DNA of 64,000 bases from assembly GCA_030220185.1 (NCBI GenBank), contig JASPKZ010010227.1, forward strand, positions 42,635 to 106,634, written 5' to 3'. The notes under the pieces were generated by a model, which was not told the origin of the DNA, made no database searches, and was given only the letters and a program-made list of their open reading frames with translations. This DNA is from Diploptera punctata (taxonomy: Eukaryota; Arthropoda; Insecta; Blattodea; Blaberidae). Of this stretch, positions 1 to 10,120 are shown one piece after another; position 1 is the stretch's first letter; each line of letters starts with the position of its first letter. The position numbers and the translations under genes are program-made.

Positions 1-445
1 TCTCCGTCATCACTTTTTTAGGTATGCATTCTTTGTCCATTCTTTGAACATATCAGGCCCATTGCATTTTTTAAAATTTCACGAGAGTTGGTATATCAGG
101 TTCCTTAAAAAAGGTCATAGATTTCCTTATTATACCTAATTTTCCATCTTCCATTCTCTTACAGGTCCATATATCCTTCTCAAATTCTTTCTTTCGAAAG
201 TGTTAATTAAATTCTTAGAGCTCTTTGTCAAAGTCCAGGTTTCACTTCCATATAGGCCTACTAATATTGGATGTAGGCAGGTTTTATGTAGTCTTATTTT
301 ACCTTTCCTAAAGATAATTTTGGACTTTAGGATTGGAAGTAGTCCATATATACCTTTTTGCTCTATATATTCTATTTCGTATCAGTTACAATTCATCATT
401 GTCATTAGTAATCATTTTGCCTAAATATGAAAAACTCTTTACTAC
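1..445 (-). mobile_element. LINE fragment (RT C-terminal region)
   Basis: On the minus strand this reads as a broken non-LTR retrotransposon C-terminal region. It includes L-Y-G-S-E-T-W-T-L-T around 230-260, followed by a basic segment, and an R-M-D-K-E-like stretch near 20-40. Frames are interrupted. The family differs from the dominant LINE at 61.3 kb. Confidence 0.6.
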
Positions 446-454
446 TTCACTACT

Positions 455-1155
455 GAGATGAGATTTTTAAGAAATATAACAGGATACACTCTGCTGGATA
501 AGAAAAGAAATGAAGATATAAGAAAGGAACAAAATATGTTCAAACTTTAGACCAAATAATTAAATATAGGAACGCCTGGAAAGAACATATTGATAGATGC
601 CAGAGGAAGGATTTCCAAAATTATTGCTAAATTGTCCACCATAACAAATTTACTTATTGTCTTTTCAAGATAGATTGCAAATTAGCAATAAAGTTATTAA
701 AAAAAATTGTCCACCGCTGTGGTCTCGAGGTAGCGTGCTGCCTTGTCACGCAGCAGTCCCGGGTGCGATTCCCGGTCGGGACGGGCTCCTGGATGCGGGT
801 TTTTCCTCATCTGTAAGACAAATGTCAGGAAGTTTAGGGCCCAACGGTCCCCGAAAATCATCCGGCCATCATCATCATCCTTCGTCGGTGTGGAAAGCAA
901 TGGGAAGCTACCGCACCTATAATTCCCTAGTAAAACTGCAAAGCATAGCATGTAAACGCTATGATTGCAGTGAAATACCTGCCCTCGGGCAGAATTACTA
1001 TGGATGGATTGCTATATTATAAACCGCACGGAAGGAGAAATGTTGGACGCCCACACAGAAGATGGTCTGAACAATTTTAACAATTCTAGCTTTCATGAAA
1101 CCGGAACGAGCCAACAGGCTTAATCCCTGGATGATGATGATGATGATTTACTACT
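455..1155 (+). mobile_element. LINE 3' end with (GAT)n tail, split by a SINE
   Basis: The plus strand carries a decayed LINE C-terminus: N-I-T-G-Y-T-L-L-D type sequence at 465-505, then R-R-N-V-G-R-P-H-R-R-W at about 1036-1066. It ends in a GATGAT repeat near 1130-1150, the usual 3' tail of this family. A SINE (703-1015) separates the two parts. Confidence 0.6.
703..1015 (+). mobile_element. tRNA-derived SINE, family 1
   Basis: The 5' head has an A box (TGGTCTCGAGGTAGCGTGC) and a B box (GGTGCGATTCCC), i.e. a Pol III promoter derived from a tRNA. The body contains the family-typical AAATGTCAGGAA and TGGAAAGCAATGGGAAGC, and the element ends near GAATTACTATGGATGG. Related copies are at 3463, 9437, 16035, 20417, 43198 and 48955. 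Confidence 0.75.
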
Positions 1156-1477
1156 TCAAAAGTGTTTGTACCTATTACTAATTGTTGATCTCTATTTAAA
1201 TTTGTCCGTGATTTCGGGTAAACCAAATTGCTAATTCAACATTTGTAACCAGCTTCTTAACAATACCACATTGTTGCACGTTATTCACGTCCCATTTAAT
1301 GCGTCACTCTTTTGTTTTATTCGACGTGACTCGCACAATTGATTGCGATAACGAGTTTCAGGTATCGATATGTCAAGAGACGGTATAATATGCATTTCAC
1401 AATACAGGATTCATAAGATAGTGTCATAATGGGATGAGGATGTGCGACTTTCTCTTATATTGTTGTTTTGTTGGCAG

Positions 1478-1532
1478 ACTGCGATGAGGCTGTGGTGCGT
1501 GCTCGTGTTGGTGACAGCGGTGATCGCCGCGG
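1478..1532 (+). CDS. WAP-domain gene, signal-peptide exon
   Basis: First coding exon of a secreted protein. The ATG is at 1484-1486, followed by 16 codons that read as a classic signal peptide: MRLW, then a Val/Leu/Thr/Ala hydrophobic core ending in Ala-Ala. The exon ends after one base of the next codon (phase 1) at a consensus donor, GTGAGT at 1533-1538. Upstream, a pyrimidine/T-rich run ending in CAG at 1475-1477 looks like a splice acceptor, so a non-coding 5' exon may lie outside the window. The alternative is transcription starting just upstream. The partner exon is at 60090-60248, where the leftover G joins TT to make Val with the frame kept. Signal peptide on its own exon, phase-1 junction and downstream WAP exon are typical of WAP genes. 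The coding portion is 1484-1532; the left edge at 1478 depends on the acceptor call. Confidence 0.75.
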
Positions 1533-1627
1533 GTGAGTAACGCTCTATTTTATTATTATTTTCATTATGTAAAACAAAAAGTGTCATCCATCTCTGCTCA
1601 GGAACAATGGCTTCCCTCAATTAACAA

Positions 1628-3010
1628 TCTTTATATATAAACATGAGCGTGATTCTGTTTGTTTATCCTTTATGGACTCAAAAACTACTTGACCTATTTT
1701 TATGGGATTTTTACCATAATTTAGAGATTTTTTCTGGGACAATTAACGTATATAATACATTGTCGTACGTACTATATGACCAGAGCTAAAAAAAATCGCT
1801 TTTTGGACGCTTTAATGGCTTACGCTGTCTAAACCATAAAAATGCATCAAATTAACCATTCGCCTCAGGGGACGAGTTAAATGACCTTCAACTCAGAAGA
1901 CTAGTTACACTCGATTAACTCTGCTGTTATATATTTTGCAATAATTTGTATATCTATCGGCAGCGCAATCTTTTAACATTCATGAATAGTAGAGAATGTT
2001 TTTTTTTTACCTTTACCCTTTTTGTGATCTCAAGTGCCGTTATATTTTGTTTGTTTTGAATGTATGAAAATAAAACAATATAATTTACGGTAACTAAAAT
2101 ACTGTTTCTGGGGAAATGCATTGAGCATTTAAACTTAAAGCGAATGGGTTAATGTACACAGAATTGATTATCTCGAAAAATCTACAAAAAATTCCAGGGT
2201 AGCATATGTCTATCTTTTACGGTTATCTCACAATAATCATTTTTGTCTTTCAGCTCATTGATGCCAATAAGATCGAGATAATTAGATTCCCGGGCAACGC
2301 TTGATTACACTGAGCAACAAAAAATATATGTTTTTTTTTGTCTCAGAAAGAAAAATACGTGATTCTGGTAGTATTTTTTTCTCCTGAATTAATATGATAT
2401 CGGTTTTTCTCCATCACGCAAGGTTCCCGAGAGACAGGCATTTATAATTTCAAACACTTCAATATTTTCTACATTCGTAACTACACACTATTCCAACATT
2501 CGGACTCACCTAGAAAGCAAGAAATGACGATTTTCTGCTATATTTCGCCTGTGGAGCATCTCTTGATGGTCCAACAATAATCGGCCAGAATATTAGGATT
2601 CCATTTGCCTTGATATCTCTTTTCCATAGCTGAAATCTCTTGATGAAAATGTTCCCTGTGCTCATCGCTCACTGCGCCAAGATTTTCCGGGAAGAAATCT
2701 AGGTTTATTAAAAAAAATATTTAAATCCACTAATTGAAATTGAAAAAAAAAACTGTGGGTGATGGGGATTTTCCGAATACATATTTGAAAACACGATAAA
2801 AAAACTGCATTAAGTACAATTATTGGTACTCATGAGACAAAAATCATGTTGACCAGTGTTATCTATCATAAAAGGCAGCGGGACATCGCTCGCAATGCCA
2901 TAGTCAGTAACGCTCTAGCGACCCAAATTTTAGTCTCATCAAAATTAAACTTGGCATATAACAATTAATTAAAAACGTCGGGATCTGTAGATTATCGGGT
3001 AATCAGCTAG
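1628..3010 (+). mobile_element. putative non-autonomous Helitron
   Basis: The element begins with TC at 1628-1629 after an A, in a TCTTTATATATAAACATGAG context. It ends with CTAG at 3007-3010 before a T, within GGGTAATCAGCTAG. Insertion between A and T with TC...CTAG ends is the Helitron pattern. The interior shares blocks with 17763-18150 (GGACGCTT...TGGCTTACGCTG and TTACGGTTATCTCAC). The 3' hairpin is poor and no Rep/helicase is visible, so this is non-autonomous or misassigned. Confidence 0.5.
2512..2712 (-). pseudogene. conserved uncharacterised protein fragment (inside Helitron-like element)
   Basis: The minus strand reads N-L-D-F-F-P-E-N-L-G-A-V-S-D-E-H near 2710-2655, then M-E-K-R-Y-Q-G-K-W and A-D-Y-C-W-T, and breaks at a stop near 2540. 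I recognise this as an arthropod repeat-associated protein family, sometimes annotated as 'Cc8L18.2-like' after a wasp polydnavirus-associated homologue. Its function is unknown. No full gene is present; it looks like a captured or mobile remnant. The name is from memory and unchecked. Confidence 0.5.
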
Positions 3011-3450
3011 TTATATATAAAAATTCACCTTGCATATGTTTGTGCTCGCACGACTCGAAAATAGTCGGACGATTGTTATAAAATTTGTAGATACAGGTTT
3101 TCAGGCGCGGAGAGTGTTCAGTCGCTATCTACCATTAGGTGTAGATCACTGAAACGAAAATTTAAAAATCCCTCTAGCGGTCACAATTTTTTATGTTTCA
3201 CAACGAAACTCAATATATGCTATTAAAATAAAGCGAGGTAGATATTGCCCAAAAAATCAGCAAAATGCGGTAATTAGAACTGGAGGTTTACCTGAAATCC
3301 GAAATTAAGAATTGACTATAGTCCAGTTCTGATAACTGTAGCCGTCTGGCAGGAGGGAACATTGCCGATTGGGGGAGGGAACTAGAAGTCATGAAAAAAA
3401 AAACTTTTTAATAATAATAATAATAACAATAACAATAACAATAACAATAA
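3011..3450. other. unassigned AT-rich intron sequence
   Basis: I see no coding frame or recognisable repeat. From 3413 it runs into a TAA/CAA microsatellite next to the SINE. Confidence 0.5.
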
Positions 3451-3462
3451 TAATAATAAAAT

Positions 3463-3730
3463 CCATCCATAGGGAATTGTAGGTGTGGTAGCTTCCCGTT
3501 GCTTTCCACACCGGTGAAGGATGATGATGATAATGATAAGGATGATGCTGTTGATAATGCCATATATTATTTTGGGGAGCGTTTGGGCCTTAAAGTTTTC
3601 CTGACATTTGTCATACAGGCAAGGAAAAACCCCGATAAAAATCTCACCCAGAAAACGCCCCGGCCGGGGATCGAAGTCGGGCCCGCTGCGTGACAAGGCA
3701 GCACGCTACCTCGAGACCACAGCGGTGGAC
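3463..3730 (-). mobile_element. tRNA-derived SINE, family 1
   Basis: Minus-strand copy of the family at 703. The tRNA-like head is at 3660-3730 (antisense of CCACCGCTGTGGTCTCGAGG) and the body at 3463-3660. It is flanked by TAATAATAAAAT at 3451-3462 and 3731-3742, a plausible 12-bp target duplication. The site is a TAA microsatellite, so part of that match could be chance. Confidence 0.75.
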
Positions 3731-4174
3731 TAATAATAAAATAAATTGTTATAAAAACAACACTATTCTGTAATGAACACTTCAAACATATGAGAAAACT
3801 TAAGTATTCACTAACACAGAACTAGTATATATACAAAAATTCAAGGTGTAGTAACCATTATGTTTCCAAAACTGAGTGTAGCTGCTGACAGTACCTACAA
3901 CTCGCCCTCCCCTCTTACCGCACCATATTACAGTGACCCCTCAAAAGCGGCTACAGAAGTCTGAACTGAACTATATCAACCGTCATGTTTGTATCGTCGC
4001 AATGTATACTATATAATCAATTGAGTTGGTGTTTACTTGATGAAAATCCATATTTATTAATTAAATAAAAATAAAACGTAGTTTTATTTGATTTTCATAT
4101 TTATTATATAATTCAGTGACAGCTGTTTCGGTACCACTATCCATAGTTCTTCTCTTCACCCATATACTCATAAG

Positions 4175-4414
4175 ATGGCAGCCTTTAATAGTTACATTCA
4201 TAGACTTTTAAATATCCCTCTTTCACCCTTGGAATATAATAATGAATTGAATATTATTAAACAATTGGCTGTTAATAATGGATACGATCCTGAAATTATA
4301 GAATGTTTAATTAAGAAGATTAATTACAAAAAAGCAATTAACAAAGTTTTTCCTGTACCCAAGAAAACAATAAGAATATGTCGTAATGTCATACATAGGC
4401 CCACTTTCAAATAA
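4175..4414 (+). pseudogene. PLE reverse transcriptase C-terminal/linker remnant
   Basis: An open stretch of 79 codons, starting M-A-A-F-N-S-Y-I-H-R-L-L and containing N-N-G-Y-D-P-E-I-I and V-F-P-V-P-K. This fits the linker after the PLE RT domain. It ends at a stop, but the region up to 4538 reads on in other frames (an S-K-H-F-K-K-L-N-I-N-V-A-F-K-like stretch) toward the endonuclease. The catalytic RT motifs are absent. Confidence 0.65.
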
Positions 4415-4538
4415 AATATCTAAACACTTCAAAAAGTTGAACATTAATGTGGCATTTAAAACTAATAAAACTCTACAAAATATAATAAAAAAACAATAAA
4501 ACCAAAACAAAAAAGAAAAATTATCAGGTGTATATAAA

Positions 4539-4856
4539 TTGAAGTGTGGCACATGTGACAATGTCTATATAGGACAAACTGGTAGACCTTTTATATCTCG
4601 GATAAAGGAACACATGAGAGCATATAACAGAAATTTAGAAAATTCAAACTATGCTAACCACCTATTCCAATTTAATCATTGTTTCGATCCAAATTTTGAA
4701 ATTTTACATATTTGTGATAAGGGTAAGAAGTTAGATCTTTTGGAGGCTGTAGAAATTAATAAGTTTAAAAGTAGTAAAAAACTGTTAAATTCTCAACTTG
4801 ATTTGAATGAATCCCCTTTGTTAAATTTAAAAAAATATTGTTGTATTGTTGCTTAG
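4539..4856 (+). pseudogene. PLE GIY-YIG endonuclease remnant
   Basis: GIY-YIG nucleases nick target DNA for PLE retrotransposition. The signature is visible: G-V-Y-K-L just upstream (about 4525), K-C-G-T-C, then V-Y-I-G-Q-T-G-R, followed by R-I-K-E-H and the N-Y-A-N-H-L-F...N-H segment. The open stretch is 105 codons, ending with L-L-N-L-K-K-Y. The same reading frame, broken, recurs at 15083-15224. Coding is severed from the RT by frame breaks, so I call it a remnant. Confidence 0.8.
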
Positions 4857-4892
4857 ATCAGTTGGAACACAATTCATAATTTGTTAACATGT

Positions 4893-4925
4893 CTGAAGAA
4901 GGTACAGTGTACCGAAACAGCTGTC
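4893..4925 (+). ncRNA. hammerhead ribozyme core (PLE 3' arm)
   Basis: CTGAAGA (4893-4899), stem II GGTAC/GTACC with loop AGT (4901-4913), GAAA (4914-4917), then the self-complementary stem III ACAGCTGT (4917-4924) and C4925 as the cleavage-site base. This matches CUGANGA...GAAA...UH. Stem III has no loop, so activity would need dimeric RNA. PLE termini are known to carry such motifs. Confidence 0.8.
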
Positions 4926-5079
4926 ACTGAATTATATAATAAATATGAAAATCAAATAAAACTACGTTTTATTTTTATTTAATTAATAGTATACTATATA
5001 TTTTAATTAACCTGTAATTTTCTTTCAACTTATTCAACTAAAAATAAAAACGCTTATTTCACTTATTTATGTGTAGCAG

Positions 5080-5310
5080 CGCACGCTGGGTATTTGGCGG
5101 ATCTTCGTTTTCGCATAATGGTTCTTAAGTCAATACGTCATTTTAGCCTTATACGGGCAATCAACATTCTTGACAGATATTCTCTTGCGCCAGCAGTGAC
5201 ATTTATTTTACCCCTAAAAAAATACTTCAGTCAGAAAACTTGTCCCAACTGGGAATCGAATCAGGTCCTGTTGAGTCTGACTCGGCACGTTGCCACTATA
5301 TCATAGGTGT
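5080..5310 (-). mobile_element. tRNA-derived SINE, family 4
   Basis: The minus strand starts near 5310 with a tRNA-like head: an A-box-like ATAGTGGCAACGTGCC and a B-box-like GATTCGATTCCC. It then extends into an AT-rich body. Only one copy was noticed, so boundaries are loose. Confidence 0.5.
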
Positions 5311-5840
5311 GGACCTCATTGGTCCATGGTTTACACACTATATAACATAATATTCGATATTATCCAGGGACATGCAGAGATCCAGAAAAATGACCAAAAC
5401 AGCCGCGTAGTCTAGTTTTTTCTTACTATCTATGAATACATTGATGTATGTACAATATTAGTAATTATACGTGGAATGTACAGGGAAAGGAGACATTTAT
5501 TTTTGCAAAATATGTGGAGTGAAAGTGACTGCATAGAAAACAAAAGTTTACAGTTGTCCAAGTTTACAACATGCTGGTAAAAAAAAAGACGTATTCACAA
5601 CACCAATAAAAAGGAAACTTCCTTTTATTGACACATATTCTATGTTATGTGACTGTTTGAACTTTACACAAAGCATAATTAATGTTTAAAACAAGTGTTT
5701 TAATTATCTAAAAAAGTATTAAAATGAATCTACGTCCCCCCCCTCAAACCGCCTCTGCCCTAGGGGCCCATATGGCTCGAAGTGGGATTGCTTTACTGTT
5801 TCATCAAAATTTGTCTAGGAATGTGTCTTACAGGCAAATT
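5310..5840. other. unassigned AT-rich sequence
   Basis: No supported gene. Short A/T-rich stretches with no recognised repeat except the approach to the SINE at 5841. Confidence 0.5.
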
Positions 5841-6178
5841 GAGAACCGTAGCCGAGGGGTTAAGGCAAGAAGCCTTGGCGCAGAGCTACGGGACTTGTGC
5901 TGGTTCGAGTCTCCATGGGGGAAGAAAATTTTCTCATGGAATTTCGGCCAGTATGGGATCGGTGCCCACCCAGCATCGTGAGGAATTTGGGTAGCTACAA
6001 TAAGTAGCGACTCCAGGTTGAGAATACAAGCTATAACGGCTGGGGGATCCGACATGCTGACCACATGTCACCCCTACACTGGCTAGATGATCGTCTACCT
6101 CTGTGATTAACACATGCGGATGTGAGGCCAGCAGCCGGATGGTCAGCCAAGAGCCTTCTAGGTCTGTCGCGCTTGGAG
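5841..6178 (+). mobile_element. tRNA-derived SINE, family 5
   Basis: The head resembles a tRNA-Ser/Leu A box (GTAGCCGAGGGGTTAAGGC), with a B box (GGTTCGAGTCTCC) at about 5903. The body includes TTTCGGCCAGTATGGGATCGG and GACATGCTGACCACATGTC. A reverse-strand relative covers 42140-42435. Confidence 0.7.
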
Positions 6179-6184
6179 AAAAAA

Positions 6185-6290
6185 AAACGTGAGCTACATG
6201 ATTTATATAGTAAGCCAGATATAATAAGAAAAGTTAAGTCTCGTAGACTGCAATGGACAGGAAATTTGGCACGAATGGGAAACAGTTAGT
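6185..6290 (+). mobile_element. LINE fragment, dominant family
   Basis: Matches the dominant LINE (intact at 61.3 kb) over the AGTTAAGTCTCGTAGACTGC stretch and neighbouring sequence. Truncated on both sides. Confidence 0.7.
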
Positions 6291-6299
6291 CTCACCTTT

Positions 6300-6815
6300 A
6301 TTTGGAGTTATTAGAGCAATTTAATTTAGTTAACTCTTATTTCCCTAAAGATGTCATTAATGGAATGCGGTCAACCTACCGACCCAAAGTCGCAAATAAA
6401 GGAGCATATAATAGCAAGATGAAAAACGGGTAGCTCAATGGTACCACAGGTACATTAACACTACAACTGTTCTTTTCCAAGTATTTATGACAGAATAAAA
6501 TGCAAACATATTGTTCCAAATTTTATACTTACACAGTTCCTCACTGGGCGCGGTAAATTTGGCCAATACCTCCAGAGATTCAACATCAGAGAAAACGCAA
6601 GTTGTAATAATTGTGGAATTAGCAATTAAAGCGTTGAACATATTATATTTGATTGTCCTTTATTCGGGAGCTAAAGATTCGAAATCACTAAATAACATCG
6701 CCGGTTTAAGTATACCACCCATTACAGAAGTGCTTTTGACAGAAAAGAACTACAGACTTTTTAATGTTTTTATAAATAAAGTTCATAAAAACTTTAATTT
6801 TAGATAAAATTATAA
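6300..6815 (+). mobile_element. LINE C-terminus with Cys-rich motif
   Basis: A broken frame encodes F-L-T-G-R-G-K-F-G-Q-Y and then C-N-N-C-G, the start of a C2HC zinc-knuckle, followed by an F-D-C-P-L-Y-like segment shifted in frame. This fits the ORF2 C-terminus of R1/Jockey/I-type LINEs. It ends near the stop at about 6805. Confidence 0.6.
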
Positions 6816-7515
6816 AATAGGAGATTCTTTACGACATGTGACGCGAACATTTTTTTTAGTTCCAATCACACACCATGCGCATGCGTCAACAAACGCGAAG
6901 CGATTTACACTATGAAATGACGGATGCAGCCAACATATACACGATATTTAGCTAACCTAACGCAATTTAAGTGCTCTAACCTGTGAAAGACCAACCTAAA
7001 AGCTAACCTAACGCAATTTAAAGCACTCTAACTTGTGAAAGAATGTACCGTCCAAAAATAAATAGTAAGTTCTGAAATTTTTAAGCATGTGTGTACAGTT
7101 AATTAATAAGTTATATTATAATCTATGTTAACCGCATGGAACATGACTTTGTTTTTGCTTAGAATATTCGTTAAAATCAATATGGCTAAGACGTCTTCAT
7201 CATACGTATGTAGTTAAATATCATAGAAAAATGTATTGAAATAATCGTTAGAGAAAAAATTAAAAACCATTGTAAATGGTGGGAAATAACTTTAAAAATA
7301 GAATCCTAAGAATAAAATTGGACAGGAGTTTATGACGGAATTTTAAAAAAAAAGTCGTGTTACATGTTGATAAGGAATAGCCATAAAATGAATCACAACT
7401 TTGACACAAACTATAACCCTTATGTACCTTAGGTGAAATAGGGTTTATACATTTCGGATATTAAATAATAACCAACCGAGCCAATGAGACATTTAATAGG
7501 CAACTAATGTATTAC
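6816..7515. other. unassigned sequence with a local duplication
   Basis: Contains a short duplicated block: AGCTAACCTAACGCAATTTAA-type sequence at about 6950 and again at about 7001. No coding frame recognised. Confidence 0.5.
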
Positions 7516-7519
7516 TAGA

Positions 7520-7835
7520 ATGATGAAGGTCGATATTTTTTTTCTTCGAGGCATCTCTATTCAAAACACACTCTATCGATGGTTCACGGAGAAAGACTTT
7601 CCAACTAAAATTAATCTACTAGAAGACATTGATATCATGAAAGAAATCAACAACACCTTGCTACTAAATGAGAACACACCCCAAACGTACAATCCCTTAT
7701 ACGAGATAGTTAAAAACCAACCAGTTCTTACTGGCGACGCATCAAGACCATCAACGTCTACAGCGTCTTAAATACAACAACTAGTAGCGCATACTCATCC
7801 TGCTGATGATGGAAGTTAACTTCCGAAAGGCCTCC
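7520..7835 (+). mobile_element. Penelope-like element 3' end
   Basis: An open stretch at 7520-7771 contains L-L-N-E-N-T-P-Q-T-Y-N-P-L-Y, fitting the extreme C-terminus of a PLE protein. It is followed by H-P-A-D-D-G-S around 7794-7814, which overlaps a hammerhead core. It is 5' truncated. The family differs from the 4-kb PLE. Confidence 0.6.
7803..7835 (+). ncRNA. hammerhead ribozyme core (PLE end)
   Basis: CTGATGA (7803-7809), stem II GGAAG/CTTCC with loop TTAA (7811-7824), GAAA (7825-7828), stem III palindrome AGGCCT (7828-7833), and C7834 as the cleavage base. Stem I could start with G7802-C7835 and T7801-A7836. All core nucleotides are present. Confidence 0.8.
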
Positions 7836-8019
7836 AATTGATAATATTTTTAATAAATTACGGTATTTTAACAAAGTTGAGGTCGATGTCACTGCCAACA
7901 GGTACATTATAATTTTTAATTTTTATCTTATGACTATTCACCTCAACGAAATTTGATATGAATTTCATTAGTAATAACTAACTCTTTATTCAGGCTTAAA
8001 GATTTTTTACTAACCTGAA

Positions 8020-8695
8020 AATATTTACAGAAAAAGAATATATATGTTTGGGAAAGGATGTAGATGACTTCATGCTCGAAACAAGGAAAAATAAAAAAAA
8101 GTGATTTTTTTTAAATATCTTGGGTCAATGATTACAAGTTCAGGTACCATGTGAAAGAGTTGCACAAAACTAAAATTGTAATGGCAAAAAATGCAACTAA
8201 GACATTACATGGAATAATTTGGAACAAAAATATTACAAAAGAAACTAAAATGAATATTTATAAGAGCATAATATAGAATATTTTGACATATGGAAGTGAA
8301 ACTTGGTCTTTGACGGAATTACAAAAGAATAAAATTAGAATAGTTGAATTTGATTATGTTAGAAGAAGCATCCAAAAAACAAGACAGGATAAAATAATAA
8401 ATGAATACCTTTGGAGAGAAATGAATGTCACTACATCTGTCGTGAAGAGAACTGAAAATCAAACACTCAAATGGCATGGCCATGTACAAACAATGGGAAA
8501 TGAAAGATGACCAAAAAATATATACCAATGGTCACCCCTGGAAGAAATAAACGTGTCAGACCAAGATGAAAATAGAAAACCTACGTCTGAACTATAATGG
8601 AAGATAGGAATTTGGAAGAAGGAGATTGAAATGATAGAAATAAATGGAAACTGAAGACGGCAAACCTATAAGTGGGGGAAAGAAGAAGAAGAAAA
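8020..8695 (+). mobile_element. LINE fragment, (GAA)n-tailed family
   Basis: The plus strand encodes M-T-Y-G-S-E-T-W-S-L-T then W-R-E-M-N-V-T-T-S-V-V-K-R and K-W-H-G-H-V (8283-8510), with frame breaks after. It ends in an AAGAAGAAGAAG tail at about 8682-8692. A close relative is at 16500-16985. Confidence 0.75.
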
Positions 8696-9165
8696 TCTTT
8701 AAACTCTGGACCTACCCTTCTTTAGGACTTGTTCCTTGGATTTTCTTAAATCACATTACAATATATGCAAGAACTTAGCGAGCCATTTGAAATGGATTGC
8801 AGGGCCGCATGCGGCCCGTAATTTGGACAGGCTTAATATAGACAGATATTAAGCTTGTGTGTTATCATTATAGATCTCAGAATTCTTTAGCGTGTCAGAG
8901 TTAGAAACAAAGATCTTCCAAATTGTGAGATCTTGAGAAGTGGTCCACTTATTTTTACACCATTACAATATTTGAAACTACTCTCGTCACATCTCTAGCA
9001 TGCATCTTTCAACCATAATGGAGCACAACCAAGATAGAAAATAAAAGCAAGTTCATTATATTTGAAATATTTGTCGGTTGTGTTAAAAAATTCCGTCACA
9101 CAGGAATTGCGTAAACTAAGCGTATTCCTCAGTAAGTCGTATTTATACTCTCGCTTTCATCTGCT
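8696..9165. other. unassigned sequence
   Basis: No supported gene. The GGAATTGCGTAAACTAAGCG block at about 9102 also occurs at about 34977. Confidence 0.45.
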
Positions 9166-9440
9166 ATTTTGGACCAAAGAGAGATGAACAGACAGGTGAA
9201 TGGAGAAAACTACGTAACAGAGCTGGATTACATGGTCTTTATAGGAAGACGGATATAACAGGAACAGTAAAGACTCGTAGACTGCAATGGGCAGGACATG
9301 TGGCACGGATGGGAATCAAAGAGGAACATGGGAACTCTTTGTATGAAAACCAGAGGGAAAGTGCCCGGTAGGCAGGTAAAAAATGAGGAGGGAGAATAAC
9401 ATCAACCTTGATTTGAGTGAAGTAGATTATACAGGGGAGC
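9165..9440 (+). mobile_element. LINE fragment, dominant family
   Basis: Similar to the C-terminal 270 bp of the 61.3-kb LINE (GGACCAAAGAGAGATGAACAG onward), with indels. It breaks at a family-1 SINE head at 9437. Confidence 0.75.
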
Positions 9441-9590
9441 CCACCGCTGCGGTCTCGAGAGCCCAGCTTCGATCTCCGGTCGGGACAAATTTCCTGGGTG
9501 AGGTTTTTTCAGGGTTTTTTTTCTCACCGTAAGATAAACGTCAGGAAACTTTAAGACGCAAACGAGTTCCCCCCGAACATCATCTGCCCA
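9437..9590 (+). mobile_element. SINE family 1, partial
   Basis: CCACCGCTGCGGTCTCGAG starts a head with an internal deletion (A-box region fused to GATCTCCGGTCGGGAC). The body continues to CATCTGCCCATCATT. The 3' part is lost. Confidence 0.65.
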
Positions 9591-9990
9591 TCATTAGCGT
9601 ATTCGCCTCATTAGATTAACTTAGTTTAAGGCCTCTCCTGGCGCATCTTTACCATCATTATCAACTATCACATCATCGGGGCAGCGTAACACATCCTTCG
9701 AGGCGCCCCAACCTCAGAAGCGGGCTATAAGTACACCATTCCAGGAGAGAACACCAGCAATGTCGAAATGACAACCTGGGACATTGAATAAAATGCATCT
9801 TTATATGGAGCTGTGCGATCTCTTTTTGTTTGTTGCCAATAATCATATATAGAATGCGGCATAAGCCAGTTAATCGCTGCACATGTCAGAAATTCGATAT
9901 AATTGTGGCCATTTTCAGGAACCGACCGAAATTCAATCTAATAACTTATACTAGAGAAAAAGAACAAATATAAGGTTAGAATGAGTAAAT
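9591..9990. other. unassigned; short repeat scraps
   Basis: The block around 9675-9770 (GGGCTATAAG...CCAGGAGAGAAC) shares a phrase with 15985-16015. I cannot name the family. Confidence 0.4.
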
Positions 9991-10120
9991 TTTGTTAGCA
10001 TTTTCGTTTAGTCAACATTAATAAGATTCATGATGAAGTTCCGTTGAGGTATTATTCAAAATGAATACATAAAATTATGAAATATTTACCTAAAAGCTCC
10101 GTCTCCTCAACTTAATAAAG

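Larger units (their letters stand above)
4016..4988 (+). mobile_element. Penelope-like element, truncated, with inverted terminal arms
   Basis: Flanked by a 12-bp duplication, GTATACTATATA, at 4004-4015 and 4989-5000. A 40-nt tail (4016-4055) is followed by an arm at 4056-4132. The reverse complement of that arm closes the element at 4909-4988. Between the arms lie an RT C-terminal remnant and a GIY-YIG endonuclease remnant. Inverted or direct pseudo-LTRs and a C-terminal GIY-YIG domain define PLEs. The upstream RT core is missing, so this copy is dead. A second 3' end is at 15083. Confidence 0.85.

Noticed and set aside
697..1022. Open frames over SINE family 1 (both strands; also near 20591 and 43187)
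   Set aside because: SINEs are non-coding Pol III elements; the frames are by-products.
4115..4150. Hammerhead core in the left arm of the 4-kb PLE
   Set aside because: The GAAACAGCTGTC half is there on the minus strand but no CUGANGA box is in register.
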